Shown piece after piece: positions 27,581 to 37,331 of a stretch of 64,000 nt of DNA. Made by a program: the position numbers and the translations under genes. Source of the DNA: Bog-473 sp963704355 (lineage in GTDB: Bacteria; Actinomycetota; Acidimicrobiia; Acidimicrobiales; RAAP-2); assembly GCA_963704355.1 (NCBI GenBank), contig OY969891.1:1860001-1924000 (forward strand). Reading direction: 5' to 3'. Each line of letters opens with the position of its first letter. Within the stretch, counting starts at the first letter, position 1. The notes under the pieces were generated by a model, which had not been told where the DNA came from, did not search any database, and saw nothing but the letters and a program-made list of their open reading frames with translations.

Positions 27581-28576
27581 TTAACCGTGGTAGCCGGCGA
27601 CCAGGTCGGTGAACGCGTACGCCGACTGTTTGATCCCGCTGCAGCTGCCGGCCGAAGTCGAAAGGCCGCCCGTACACGTCCGGTCGCGGTTGACGGCCCA
27701 GAACGTCAGCCGGGCCAGGTGCTTGTTCTGGGCGAAGGCGAGGATCTGCTGGAAGTTGACCAGGGTCACCGTCTCGCCAGAGTCGTCGGTTTCACCGTTC
27801 ATGGAGGAGATGCCTATGTGGGCGTAGGCCTCAGACGGCGATTCGTCGTACGCAGCGGCCACGTCAGCTTCGAGGCCGTTGGTCGCGGTTATGCTCGCCG
27901 ACGCCATGTTGGTGACCGGCGTGCCAAAGTCGAACGGCATGATCGTCCACGCGTAGGGCTGAAACCCGAGCTCGGCCGCCTGGGTGATCATGGCCTTGCC
28001 GTCGCTGTCTGGTCCCGACTCATTTGTGCCGAAGGTGATCGAGATTTCGAGGCTCGGGTCAACGGAATGCAATTGCGCCAGTGCCTCGATCACCCGCTGG
28101 CGCGGAGCCGCCTCGGTGATCTCGGTGTTCTCGATGTCGATGTCGATCGCCGAAAGGGTGAAATCATCGATGACGGTCTGGTAGGCGTTCACTAGCGAAG
28201 CCACGGTGGTGCAGGCAATGCCGAGTTTGGCCCCGCTCCAGCCACCAAACGAGACGTCGACGTTGCCGCCCGCCGCCCGGACCGCGGAAACGGCGGAGGC
28301 GTAGCTCCCGCCGAGCAGGGACCGGGTGCCGTTCCACTCGGGGTGGCACCCCTTGTGGGCCAGCACGAACGCCAGCGTCAGATCGGTGACGCCCGTCGCG
28401 GTCACGACCGCGGCCGGCGGCTGCGGATCTCCCCACGCCAAGTATTCGTAGGGTGCTGCCATCGCCACCGGTTGGGTGGTTCCGGCGTCGGCCGTGTCTG
28501 CTGGTGCGACCGTCACCAGCGCGGTACCGACCAGGGCGGCCGCCATCGCGCCCGACCAGACCCTGGTCCTTTGCAT
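27581..28576 (-). CDS. Secreted GH18 (chitinase-like) protein
   Basis: A 331-residue protein with a signal peptide (MQRTRVWSGAMAAALVGTAL, cut near ADTADA). The GH18 barrel shows the strand-3 motif NVDVSFGGWSG and the active-site strand SAIDIDIENTE, fitting DxxDxDxE with the catalytic Glu present. Later HIGISSMNG and LARLTFWAVNRD match barrel strands 6-8. A Cys pair lies near the C-terminus (DRTCTGG, GSCSG). It probably hydrolyses a beta-1,4-GlcNAc polymer such as chitin, or binds it. Start ATG 28576 precedes the signal peptide. Confidence 0.87.
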   Translation of the reverse strand: MQRTRVWSGAMAAALVGTALVTVAPADTADAGTTQPVAMAAPYEYLAWGDPQPPAAVVTATGVTDLTLAFVLAHKGCHPEWNGTRSLLGGSYASAVSAVRAAGGNVDVSFGGWSGAKLGIACTTVASLVNAYQTVIDDFTLSAIDIDIENTEITEAAPRQRVIEALAQLHSVDPSLEISITFGTNESGPDSDGKAMITQAAELGFQPYAWTIMPFDFGTPVTNMASASITATNGLEADVAAAYDESPSEAYAHIGISSMNGETDDSGETVTLVNFQQILAFAQNKHLARLTFWAVNRDRTCTGGLSTSAGSCSGIKQSAYAFTDLVAGYHG

Positions 28577-28884
28577 CCGCCAACTGTACGTGGCTCGACT
28601 CCGCGGAGTGTCGGCGCGCGCATCCATGGTCGACGACGTTCGAACTTCGACGCTCCGCAAGAACCACCTCGTCCTCGTCCACCACACCGAGATCCTCGGG
28701 GACCCCACGGGCCTCAAAGGCCTACGGGTCGTGCCGCTATGAGCGTCGAAGCCGGAGCGTCGAGCTGATGGTCGAAGGGGCCGGTGTCCCGAGGACGCAT
28801 GATGAGCAACCACGGCGGTGATTGGTTATCGTGCAACAACCTCGACTTTGGAGCGGGCGGTTCGAGAAGGGGACGGTGGGGGCG
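28577..28884. other. Divergent intergenic region
   Basis: It separates two genes for secreted proteins. On the plus strand 28620-28742 reads through a frame ending HHTEILGDPTGLKGLRVVPL. This looks like the C-terminus of some protein, but no start or domain supports it. No clear promoter was identified. Confidence 0.3.
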
Positions 28885-31305
28885 ATGAGTATGGATCGTT
28901 TGAGGTTGCGCCGTGTTGGCGGCGACTGGATGCTCATAGCGGCCGCCACGCTGGTGTTTGGGTTGATCGCTGTCGCTCCTTCACCCGCAGGAGCGACGAG
29001 CACAGGAGCGGCGGCCGTCAGTCCACCCATCGCCCTGTCGCCCGGTCCCGCCCCCATGCCTCAGCCGCCCGGATCTCCAGCCGGGTCACCGCCGTCGGGA
29101 GCGAAATGGACGGTCGAGAAGACGGTCGATCCACTCGGTGCAGCCCCGACCGAACTGGCCGCCGACTCCTGCGTAGGCTCCGCCTTCTGCATGGCTGTCG
29201 GCTACGCCTACACGCCGACCTCACCGAACACCCCGATTGAGGTTGCGGCCGAGGAGTGGAACGGCACGAAGTGGACAGTCGAGTCCATCCCCAATCCGGC
29301 CGATGCCACAACGTACGGGATCTACCTCGAGGGAGTGTCCTGCGCCACCACGAAGTCGTGCGTCGCGGTCGGAGACTACGAGAACACATCGGACGTATTC
29401 GTCACCCTGGCCGAGGTGTGGAACGGCAAGAGCTGGAGCATCCATCCCCCCACCAACCCCGGGCCCTCCTACAATTACTTGAACAGTGTTTCGTGCACCT
29501 CGGCCAGCGCCTGCGTCGCTGTCGGGGACTACGAGAGCGCCTCGTTGGTCTCCGGCACTCTGGCCGAGGCGTGGAACGGCACGACGTGGAGCGTCCAGAC
29601 CACTGCCGATGTGAGCGAGTCCAACGACTACCTCGACGGCGTGTCGTGCACCGCGGCCAAGGCCTGCACCGCCGTCGGCGATTCGTCCAACTTTTCGGCC
29701 GGCCAGCTCAACCTGGCCGAAGCATGGGACGGCACTACCTGGACCATCCAGTCCACCCCGAGCTCCGATCCTGCGGACGACCTCAACTACCTCGACGGCG
29801 TGTCGTGCACATCGGCCAGCGCCTGCACCGCCGTCGGATACTACGACGACGCCGTCAGCTTCACCGATGTCCCGGTCGCCATGGGATGGAACGGCATCTC
29901 TTGGACTGCGCAGAGCCCCGTCAGCCCCGACGGCGGCTCGGCCGAGTTGTCGGGGGTGTCCTGCACCTCGGACAAGGGCTGCCTTGCCGTGGGGTATTAC
30001 TTCGGCGACGACACCGACCTGGCCCTATCCGAAACCTTGAGCGGAACCACCTGGACCGTTCAGGGAACCCCCTACCCCGCCAACGCGACGGCCAGCGAGC
30101 TCAAAGGGGTGTCGTGCACCTCGGCCACCGCCTGTACCGCCGCCGGGTACTACGGCAGCAGCTCGGGCATCAATCTCTCGCTGGCCGAGGGGTGGAACGG
30201 CACGGTCTCGACCATCGAGCTCACGCCCAACGCCACGGGAACCACCCCTGCTTCCAGTGCGCTTTACAGCGTGTCGTGCTCCTCGGCCACGGCGTGCACC
30301 GCCGTTGGCTCCTACTTCGACACCTCGGGAGTCGAGCTCACCCTGGCCGAGGCCTGGAGCGGCACCAGTTGGACCATTCAGAAAACTCCCAACCCAGTGC
30401 GCGCCACCGCGCCGGGAAGCGTGCTGGACGGAGTGTCCTGCACCTCGGCCTCCGCGTGCACGGCAGTCGGCTACTACTACACCAGCTCGAACTCCACAGT
30501 CATGCTGGCCGAGAGGTGGGACGGCACCAACTGGACCATTCAGACGACCCCCAACCCAGTAGGCGGCTCGGACACCGTCTTCTCCGGCGTTTCGTGCAGC
30601 TCGGCCACGGCCTGCACGGGGGTCGGGTACAACTTCAACAGCACGCTGGCCGAGGCGTGGAACGGTACGGCCTGGAAGGTGGAGACGACCCCGAACGTTG
30701 GCGGTACCGACGACAGCTACCTGCTCGGCGTGTCGTGCACTTCGGCCAAGGTCTGCAACGCCGTCGGGTACTACTACAGCAGCACCCCCGCTGAGCTCAC
30801 CCTGGCCGAGGTGTGGAATGGCACGACCTGGAAGATACAAACGACTCCCAGTCCTGGCGGCATCAAAAAGCTCGATGAAAGCGACCTGGCAGGTGTGTCG
30901 TGTAGCTCTGCGACCGCATGCACCGCCGCCGGCTACTACTGGAAAAACAGCGTGGAGGCATACGTCATAGTGGCCGAGGCTTGGAATGGCGCGGCCTGGA
31001 CGGTGCAGAAGACCCCAGACCCAGTCGACCACTCAGAGACCGAAGGGGCGGCGCCGCCGCTCGACGGGGTGTCGTGCAGCTCGGCTGCTGCATGCACGAT
31101 CGCGGGATCCTACGAGAACAGCGAGGGCGAGCAGCTCTCCTTGGCGGAGGCGTGGAGCGGAGCCGCCTGGACCGTTCAGAAGACCCCCAGCACCAGCACC
31201 GGCACCTTCTACGGGGTTTCCTGTACCTCGGCCACGGCGTGCACTGCGGTGGGAATCGCCGAGGACAACGACACCGAGGTGACCTTGGCAGAACGTTACG
31301 GCTGA
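28885..31305 (+). CDS. Secreted protein of 14 tandem repeats, propeller-like
   Basis: About 806 residues from ATG 28885. The N-terminus has a signal peptide (WMLIAAATLVFGLIAVAPSP, cut near AGA) and a Pro-rich linker. Fourteen repeats of about 50 residues follow. Each has the core GVSCTSASACTAVGYY, then LAEAWNGTTWTIQTTPNP. Every repeat keeps two cysteines six residues apart, implying one disulfide per repeat outside the cell. The pattern of short strands and Trp residues fits beta-propeller blades, and 14 equals two seven-bladed propellers. A carbohydrate- or surface-binding role is likely, but no enzyme motif is seen. Confidence 0.82.
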   Translation: MSMDRLRLRRVGGDWMLIAAATLVFGLIAVAPSPAGATSTGAAAVSPPIALSPGPAPMPQPPGSPAGSPPSGAKWTVEKTVDPLGAAPTELAADSCVGSAFCMAVGYAYTPTSPNTPIEVAAEEWNGTKWTVESIPNPADATTYGIYLEGVSCATTKSCVAVGDYENTSDVFVTLAEVWNGKSWSIHPPTNPGPSYNYLNSVSCTSASACVAVGDYESASLVSGTLAEAWNGTTWSVQTTADVSESNDYLDGVSCTAAKACTAVGDSSNFSAGQLNLAEAWDGTTWTIQSTPSSDPADDLNYLDGVSCTSASACTAVGYYDDAVSFTDVPVAMGWNGISWTAQSPVSPDGGSAELSGVSCTSDKGCLAVGYYFGDDTDLALSETLSGTTWTVQGTPYPANATASELKGVSCTSATACTAAGYYGSSSGINLSLAEGWNGTVSTIELTPNATGTTPASSALYSVSCSSATACTAVGSYFDTSGVELTLAEAWSGTSWTIQKTPNPVRATAPGSVLDGVSCTSASACTAVGYYYTSSNSTVMLAERWDGTNWTIQTTPNPVGGSDTVFSGVSCSSATACTGVGYNFNSTLAEAWNGTAWKVETTPNVGGTDDSYLLGVSCTSAKVCNAVGYYYSSTPAELTLAEVWNGTTWKIQTTPSPGGIKKLDESDLAGVSCSSATACTAAGYYWKNSVEAYVIVAEAWNGAAWTVQKTPDPVDHSETEGAAPPLDGVSCSSAAACTIAGSYENSEGEQLSLAEAWSGAAWTVQKTPSTSTGTFYGVSCTSATACTAVGIAEDNDTEVTLAERYG

Positions 31306-31504
31306 GCTACTGGGATCCGTGCCGGCTCCGGACAGGGACCAGGACCAGTTCCACCTGATGAGCGAGTCCCAAACGGAGGTATTCAGCGAACCGTCCAGCC
31401 CTGATTGAACAGTCTTTCCGACGCGTTCCCGCTAGCATCTCCTGCAGAGGTCGCGCCCTTCAGTATCCACGCCGAAGCGCTGGCATCGGGAAGCGGACGG
31501 GTCG

Positions 31505-31720
31505 TTGGACTGGCTTCAGCAGGCAGCTTGTAAGGGTGAGACCAGCCCCTTCTTTTCAAGGGAAGTGGAAGATCTGGCGCGTGCCCGGAAATTGTGTGCG
31601 GGTTGCCCGGTGCGGGACGAGTGCCTCGGGTACGCCATGAGCGACCTGAACCTCCAGGGCATCTGGGCCGGGCTCACCGCCATAGAGCGACGGGAGCTGG
31701 GCTGGGGGCGGGTGGCGTAG
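31505..31720 (+). CDS. WhiB-family iron-sulfur transcription factor
   Basis: A 71-residue actinobacterial regulator that binds a [4Fe-4S] cluster and usually partners with the main sigma factor. The four cluster ligands are C9, C31, C34 and C40 (AACKG, LCAGCPVRDEC), followed by the beta-turn motif GIWAG and a short basic tail. The start is TTG 31505 with purine-rich GGAAGCGGACGGG upstream. No alternative start is in frame nearby. It is short but complete. The genes controlled are unknown. Confidence 0.93.
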   Translation: MDWLQQAACKGETSPFFSREVEDLARARKLCAGCPVRDECLGYAMSDLNLQGIWAGLTAIERRELGWGRVA

Positions 31721-32071
31721 CAGCTGCATCACAATATCGACGCGAGCGAGTCAGCTTCGTTGCTCCGTCTGTTCAGCTGGGCGCTCGGCGGGTCAGAGCC
31801 TCTTCCGACTCCGCCTCAGAACGTGTAGTCGATGAAGTACAAATCAGAGGGCTCCAGCCACCAAATGGCTCCCGTCGGCCTGAAGTCCTCAAACTTCTCC
31901 GCGCAGGCGTTGGTCATCGCTGACGAGCTTCAGGAAACCAGAGCATGCCACGGCACAGTCCGCTCCGGAATCCGGATCTCGAGTCGCGCGTTCCTGGCGG
32001 TAAGTGCCTCCGGTTGGTGCAGCGAGTTAAGCGCGTTCGCGAAGTGGACGAGGTCCAACTCGCAACGTTCC
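31721..32071. other. Intergenic stretch
   Basis: No gene, repeat or RNA recognised between whiB and the small gene that ends at 32072. Confidence 0.35.
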
Positions 32072-32269
32072 TTAGCCGGAGTTGCGTCCCGACCGCGGCC
32101 CTCCCAGATGGTTGTCACGCAGCATCTCCGCGACCCGGTGGGACTGGACGGGCATACCGATGCCAATCGGAACGGCCGTCCAGCGGTCTCGCTGGCACTC
32201 TGGGCAGTTGACGACCCATTGACCATCGTTGCGCCGCGAAATCTCGGGCCGATGTGTTGGATTGTGCAT
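32072..32269 (-). CDS. Small zinc-ribbon-like protein
   Basis: 65 residues from ATG 32269, with GGAG six bases upstream. The sequence HRPEISRRNDGQWVVNCPEC has one CxxC pair. It continues RDRWTAVPIGIGMPVQSH and RVAEMLRDNH. I recall similar short actinobacterial proteins of unknown function. With only one CxxC, metal binding would need a dimer or a histidine ligand. Other frames here look random. Confidence 0.58.
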   Translation of the reverse strand: MHNPTHRPEISRRNDGQWVVNCPECQRDRWTAVPIGIGMPVQSHRVAEMLRDNHLGGPRSGRNSG

Positions 32270-32812
32270 CTCCGACTCCTACCGTGATCCCCTCACCGGA
32301 TGGGACCACCATACTCAGCCCGGCAGTCGCTCAGCCAGGCACCCCTTGTTGTGGCAATCGTTCACTGAGGCTTTGAAATTCAAGAGACGGCGCGGACCGC
32401 CCGGCAGAACACCTCAACCGGGATGGTGGTCGCGCGTCAGGGGGCACCTCCGCATTCCAGATCTGTCGAGCAGGCCAGTACGAGAACCCTGTGGAGACCT
32501 CTCTGGAGGTCACCGGCGGGGCGGGCCCGTGAAACGGCCCGGCTCCGACATGCCGTTTGAGCGCATGCAAGTCTCGCGCTCCGCTCTTGGCCGCCCGCCA
32601 CACCCCTGCCGAAATCAGATCAGCCTCTTTGCGACAGTCGATGCGTCCGAATCACCCACGGTCCATCCCTTGTTCGGTAATTGGTGAGCCGTGACGCAAC
32701 AACGGCTGAGTCCTTGACACCCGGACCTCGAAGCATCGCACGACCGGCGAACTACGGTGCAACCATGATCGACTCCGTTTCTCGCGGGTGAGCGTCCACG
32801 CGCGCTGATCAC
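32270..32812. other. Intergenic stretch
   Basis: Nothing supportable was found. Frames on both strands are Arg/Pro-rich and lack ribosome sites. Confidence 0.35.
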
Positions 32813-33691
32813 ATGTCGTTGATTCACGGATACGTCGAGCTGCCCGAGGGCTGGACTCGCACAACGGCGCACGGGCTGGGTCCATTCGTCAGCTGCGAGG
32901 AACTGATTCGGGCCGACGGGACCGGCGTGATGTGGGAGTCGCGTTGGCACCGCAAGCACCCTCGAACGGAGCGGATGGGATCGACTTGGTGGGCCCCTCG
33001 AGCGATCGCCTGGTGGATCGGGGTCCTGTTTGCCATCGGTTCCACGTGCTTCGCGCTTGGCGCGCTCCCCGCTTATGCCGACGGCGTCGGGACGAACTCT
33101 GACAATCTGACCTACTTCATCGGCTCCGTCTTCTTTACGACCGCCGCCTTCCTTCAGTATTTCGAAGCAGCGTCCACGAATCCGCATCTCGACCGGGACC
33201 AGCATCGCCGCTTCAGGCGGCTCTTCGAGGCGCAGCCCCAGCGCATCGACTGGTGGGCGTCGCTCGTGCAATTCCTTGGCACCCTCTGGTTCAACCGCAC
33301 CACGTTGAGCGCCTTGGTCGTAGGCCTCGGCGCCTCGGCGACGCACCACCCGGTCTGGCGGCCGGACGCCTTCGGGTCGATCTGCTTCCTGGTCTCGAGC
33401 TGGCTCGCTTGGGCTGAAGTGTGTCACGGGCCCTTTGCGTGGCGACCCCATGACCTCTCATGGTGGATAACACTCGTCAACCTCGTGGGCTCGGTCGCGT
33501 TCGGCGTTTCAGCCGTCGCTTCCTACGTGAAGCCGAACGGACAACTGGCCAGCCTGGCATTGACGAATCTCGGCACCTTCATCGGTGCGATCTTTTTCCT
33601 CGTGGGAGGGATCCTTCTCCTTCCCGAGCGCACCAGGCCGGCGGATGCGACTGGGCTGATCCGCGCCTCTCCATCATCGTCGTCCTGCTGA
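32813..33691 (+). CDS. Multi-pass membrane protein, YrhK-like
   Basis: 292 residues: a soluble N-terminus of about 60 residues, then six to seven membrane helices (AIAWWIGVLFAIGSTCFALG; NLTYFIGSVFFTTAAFLQYF; LGTFIGAIFFLVGGILLLP). The paired helix pattern WWIGVLFAIGS / YFIGSVFFTTAAFLQYFE repeats in the C-terminal half (WWITLVNLVGSVAFGVSAVA). This suggests internal duplication of a YrhK-type two-helix unit. It is common in soil actinobacteria with no assigned function. Start ATG 32813. No operon partner. Confidence 0.75.
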   Translation: MSLIHGYVELPEGWTRTTAHGLGPFVSCEELIRADGTGVMWESRWHRKHPRTERMGSTWWAPRAIAWWIGVLFAIGSTCFALGALPAYADGVGTNSDNLTYFIGSVFFTTAAFLQYFEAASTNPHLDRDQHRRFRRLFEAQPQRIDWWASLVQFLGTLWFNRTTLSALVVGLGASATHHPVWRPDAFGSICFLVSSWLAWAEVCHGPFAWRPHDLSWWITLVNLVGSVAFGVSAVASYVKPNGQLASLALTNLGTFIGAIFFLVGGILLLPERTRPADATGLIRASPSSSSC

Positions 33692-34001
33692 TGCCGAGTG
33701 CGCGACATCAGGGGCGCGGGGCCAGTTCACCGCCCAGCAGACGGTCATCGCGAAGCTAAGAGCCTGGTTGATCGCCTCGTCGACCGCTTTGGTGGAACCA
33801 ATCACCTCGCTGCTCAGGGTCCCGCGTGCTTCAGAGGAAACTTCGGACCACCTGGTCCACGCCGAGTACAGCCGCGCGTGACCGTGACCCGCCAGCAGCC
33901 GCAACCAAACGGCCCCTCAAGCACGCCTGCGCATGGTCGATAACTAGGCCGTAAACCGCACCACAGGGTACTCATGGTGGCGCTTCGGAGGGGGAAGATC
34001 G
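33692..34001. other. Intergenic stretch
   Basis: No gene recognised. It ends in GGAGGGGGAAGATCG, the ribosome site for the SGNH hydrolase at 34002. Confidence 0.4.
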
Positions 34002-34898
34002 TTGCACCGACTCGCACCGATACGCACTGCGATCCTGGCCGCGCTCGTGCTCTCCGCCTCGACACTGCTGATCGGGCCGAGCACCAGCGCGGCGAGCGCG
34101 GCGTCGCCGACCTATTACCTATCGCTCGGCGACTCCTACGCCGTCGGCTACCAACCGAACCTGGACTCGACGCCCGGCTTCACCGGTTATGTGGCCGACG
34201 AGACGCGCATGACGCTCGTCAACTTCGCCTGCTCGGGGGCCACGACGACGTCGATCCTCGACAAGGTCGGGTGTCCGATCCCCATGCCCAACGAGGCCCA
34301 TGGGATGACCTATCCGTTGACGACGCAGCTCGCCGCGGCCGACGCCTTCATCACGGCGCACGAGGGTCACATCGGGCTCGTCACCGTCCTGATCGGCGGC
34401 AACGACGTCGTCCCCTGCTGGTTCGCGAGCGACTTCGTCTCGTGCGCCGGCGCGGCGATGCCCGACCTGGCCAACAACGTGGCGACGTTGGCGCGGGAAC
34501 TGCGGGCAGCCGTGGGCCCACGCGTCCCGATCATCGGGCTCAGCTACCCCGACGCCTACCTGGGTGCGGACGAGTTCCCGAGCCGGCAGCCGTCCTCCGT
34601 CTCGCTGCAGCGAGCCCAGGAGTCGGTCAGTGTTTTCGAGTCGTTGCTCAACCCGACGCTGTCCAAGGCCTACGCCGCCGAGAACGTTGCGTTCGTCGAC
34701 GTCACGGCCGAGACCGGTGCCTACACCCCGCTGGACCAGATGGCGCAGACGATGGCCTACGGAAAGATCCCCGCTGCGGTGGCCACCGTGTGCTGGATGA
34801 CGTGGACGTGCAGGAACGGCAACCCCCACGGAACCTCAGCGGGCTACGCGATCATGGGGCAGCTGGTCATGGACGAGTACCGCGCGATGGCCGGGTAG
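34002..34898 (+). CDS. Secreted SGNH/GDSL hydrolase
   Basis: An exported esterase or lipase of 298 residues. The signal peptide (AILAALVLSASTLLIG, cut after SAASA) is followed by the block I nucleophile in LGDSYAVGY. Block III is VLIGGNDVV, and the C-terminal histidine lies in NPHGTSAGY, where the usual DxxH aspartate is replaced. Four cysteines (FACSGAT, VGCPIP, PCWF, SCAGA) may form disulfides. The start is TTG 34002, backed by GGAGGGGG seven bases upstream. It closely follows the layout of actinobacterial SGNH lipases. Substrate unknown. Confidence 0.87.
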   Translation: MHRLAPIRTAILAALVLSASTLLIGPSTSAASAASPTYYLSLGDSYAVGYQPNLDSTPGFTGYVADETRMTLVNFACSGATTTSILDKVGCPIPMPNEAHGMTYPLTTQLAAADAFITAHEGHIGLVTVLIGGNDVVPCWFASDFVSCAGAAMPDLANNVATLARELRAAVGPRVPIIGLSYPDAYLGADEFPSRQPSSVSLQRAQESVSVFESLLNPTLSKAYAAENVAFVDVTAETGAYTPLDQMAQTMAYGKIPAAVATVCWMTWTCRNGNPHGTSAGYAIMGQLVMDEYRAMAG

Positions 34899-34973
34899 CG
34901 AACTTCGCCACTCCCGGAGCTTTCAATCTGGACGGGACATCCACGGAGTTCGAGGTGGCCGGTCCGGGCGCGG

Positions 34974-37118
34974 CTACGTGGCCTGGGCCACCTTCACGGA
35001 ATACGTGGCCCCGCCGATGCCCGCGCTATCGGTGACGAACACCACTACGGAGAAGGTGCCGGCGGCCGTGGGCGTGCCCGTGATCTTGCCCGTGGACGGG
35101 GCGACCGTGAGTCCCGGGGGCAGTCCGAACACCGCCCAGGCGACCGAGGATGCCGTGCCCGACAAGGCAAGTCTGGCCGAGTATGCCTTGCCCACGGTGC
35201 CCTTGGGCAGGCTGGAGTCGGAGATCGTGAGTGGCGTGCCCACGCTGAGGGAGCCCGCCAGTTCGTCACCAGTGCCGGTGCCTTTGGCGCCCGCGATCGA
35301 GGCCTGCCCCTCGTCGCCGGCGTCACCCGGCGTTCCCGACGCGGCCGCGATGCCGTTCGAGTCCGTCCCGCCCGGACCAGCGGGTCCGACGAATCCCGCC
35401 GGGCCGGCGCCGCCGGCGGCGCCCGGGTTCCCCGCCGTGGCGTTGTCGGCGCCGTAGAGGATGCCCGTCCCGGCGGCGGTGGCCACCACGTCGACCGCAC
35501 CGCCGTCGGCGTTCCCGGCGTTCCCGCCGACATCGCCGTCACCGCCGTCACCGGCGTCGCCGCCGTTGCCCCCGGTGCCGCCAGCGGAGTCTCCGGACTG
35601 CCCGTAGGCGCCGCTACCGCCGGTGCCGCCCTGGCCTCCCTGCCCGCCGATGCCGCCGTTGCCCCCCGTAGCCGTCGCCGAATTGAAGTCGTCGGACGCC
35701 AACTGGGAGTGTGCGCCGCCGGTGTAGATCGCTCCTCCGTCGGCGTCGCCCCCACCGCCACCGCCGCCTCCATCGCCTCCGTCGCCGCCGTCACCGCCCT
35801 TGCCTCCGTTGCCCCCCGCGGCGGGGGCGCCGTCCGCGTTCTCGCCCGGGCCGCTCCCGATGCCCCCATATCCGCCGGCGGCCGAGCTGGAAGACGAAGT
35901 GGGTGCGCCACCGGCGCCACCTTTGCCGCCCGTGGCCGTGTCGCCGCTGAACTTTGCCGCCACCACGTCAAGTTTCCCGGTCGAGTAGATGGCGCCGCCC
36001 TGAGCATCGCCCCCGTCTCCGCCGCCTCCGCCGTCGCCGGACTTGCCGCCCTTTCCCGCCGGGCCGCCGTCGCCGCCGTTGCCGTTGGCCCCGTCGGGGG
36101 TGCCGCTCCCGCCGTAGCCTCCGATCTCGCAGCTGCCGCCCAATGTGCAGGTCGCGATGCCGCCGCCGAGGCCTCCCGACCCGCCGGCACCTCCCTTGCC
36201 GCCGCCCCCGCCCGCGCCCCCGATCGCAGTGTCTCCGGTGAACGTCGTGTCATCGACGACCACCGTTCCCGTGCTCGAGATGGCGCCGCCAGTGGCGCCG
36301 CCGCCGTCCGCTCCGTCGGCGCCCTTGCCTCCCGGCTTCCCGTCCGCGCCCGTCCCGCCCGTGCCGCCCTTCGCCCCCGCACCGCCGGTGCAGTCGGGGC
36401 TGCAGTCGGCTCCGTTGCCGCCGTTGCCGCCTCCGCCACCCCATCCACCGTTGCCCCCCGCACCGCCCGGGCCGCCCGCCCCTCCGGCGCCCCCCACCAC
36501 GGCGTCGCTCTTGAACAGTCCGCCCGCCACCGTCAGCGTGTCGCCGGTGTTGACCAGAATGGCGCCGCCGTGGGCGTCGGGAGCGGCCAGCCCGTTGACA
36601 CCGTCGCTGCCCGAGGTGCCTTCGGTCCCGGGTTGACCCGGCTTGCCGTCGGTCCCCGGTTGGCCGTTTCCCGCACCGTTCGTGCCGGCACCGCCGGAAG
36701 CGCCGTTGTCGCCGGGTGTGCCCTTGGTCCCGGCCTTGCCCTTGGTGCCGGCCTGGCCGGTGAACTTGGCGTGCTGCAGGGTGAGGTCGACGAGCGTCAG
36801 GCTGCCGTCGTCGACGAACAGCCTCACCTTCGAGCCGCCGTCGAGGGCCACCTTTTCCCCGGAGCCATCGAGCGTCACGGTTCCGTTCACCGTGAGGGTC
36901 GAGGTGAAGACGATGGTGCCGCTGCAGCCGAAGTCCACCGTGTTCGACGACGCCAGTGCCGACTGCAGGCCGGCAAAGGTGCACGAGGTCAGCGACGCGG
37001 CACCGGCATCAGTTGCGGCACCCGCCGGAAGCCCCCGCGCCCCGATCAGAGCGATCACCATCGCCGCCAGCGCGACGGATCCCCGCCAAGGTGCCCCCCG
37101 TGTCGACTTGGTGCGCAT
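34974..37118 (-). CDS. PGRS-like glycine-rich secreted protein with Ig-like C-terminus
   Basis: 714 residues from ATG 37118, with GGAGGGGTGGCC upstream. The signal peptide (GSVALAAMVIALIGARGLPA) is followed by a short beta-helix-type region (SSNTVDFGCSGTIVF). About 450 residues of GG-x and GxxG repeats come next, one stretch collagen-like (GTKGKAGTKGTPGDNGASGG), interrupted by GGAIYSTG-type blocks that recur. The last 85 residues form a putative Ig domain (LPKGTVGKAYSARLALSG, GLPPGLTVAPSTGKITGTP). The layout recalls mycobacterial PE_PGRS proteins without a PE domain. It is probably a cell-surface or extracellular structural protein. Function unknown. Confidence 0.82.
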   Translation of the reverse strand: MRTKSTRGAPWRGSVALAAMVIALIGARGLPAGAATDAGAASLTSCTFAGLQSALASSNTVDFGCSGTIVFTSTLTVNGTVTLDGSGEKVALDGGSKVRLFVDDGSLTLVDLTLQHAKFTGQAGTKGKAGTKGTPGDNGASGGAGTNGAGNGQPGTDGKPGQPGTEGTSGSDGVNGLAAPDAHGGAILVNTGDTLTVAGGLFKSDAVVGGAGGAGGPGGAGGNGGWGGGGGNGGNGADCSPDCTGGAGAKGGTGGTGADGKPGGKGADGADGGGATGGAISSTGTVVVDDTTFTGDTAIGGAGGGGGKGGAGGSGGLGGGIATCTLGGSCEIGGYGGSGTPDGANGNGGDGGPAGKGGKSGDGGGGGDGGDAQGGAIYSTGKLDVVAAKFSGDTATGGKGGAGGAPTSSSSSAAGGYGGIGSGPGENADGAPAAGGNGGKGGDGGDGGDGGGGGGGGDADGGAIYTGGAHSQLASDDFNSATATGGNGGIGGQGGQGGTGGSGAYGQSGDSAGGTGGNGGDAGDGGDGDVGGNAGNADGGAVDVVATAAGTGILYGADNATAGNPGAAGGAGPAGFVGPAGPGGTDSNGIAAASGTPGDAGDEGQASIAGAKGTGTGDELAGSLSVGTPLTISDSSLPKGTVGKAYSARLALSGTASSVAWAVFGLPPGLTVAPSTGKITGTPTAAGTFSVVVFVTDSAGIGGATYSVKVAQAT

Positions 37119-37331
37119 GGCCACCCCTCCTTCGAGGACCAGGGAGATCACCGGCTCGTTCGATTGCTCCCGCCCGGCCCTGCAACGCTGGTGCACGATA
37201 TCGTCGTGACCTGACCGGGGCCAGTCACTTGGTGATCGAATTTCGAGCCGAGTTTCGCCGGATCAATATCCGGGCCAGCGATAATTGGATTGCGGTTTGA
37301 CTCGGGTGATCGCACAGGAGAGGCAGGACCG

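Noticed and set aside
28620..28742. Plus-strand frame ending ILGDPTGLKGLRVVPL
   Set aside because: It looks protein-like, but only 40 codons are plausible, with no start or ribosome site. It is noted as a possible relic only.
28885..31305. Repetitive DNA that might suggest a CRISPR array
   Set aside because: Repeats are about 150 bp, in frame and protein-coding. There is no short identical repeat with unique spacers and no cas gene in the window.
35709..37214. Long plus-strand reading frame (about 500 codons, Ala/Arg/Val-rich)
   Set aside because: It is antisense to the glycine-rich PGRS-like gene. GGN codons on one strand give long open frames on the other. No ribosome site or domain.
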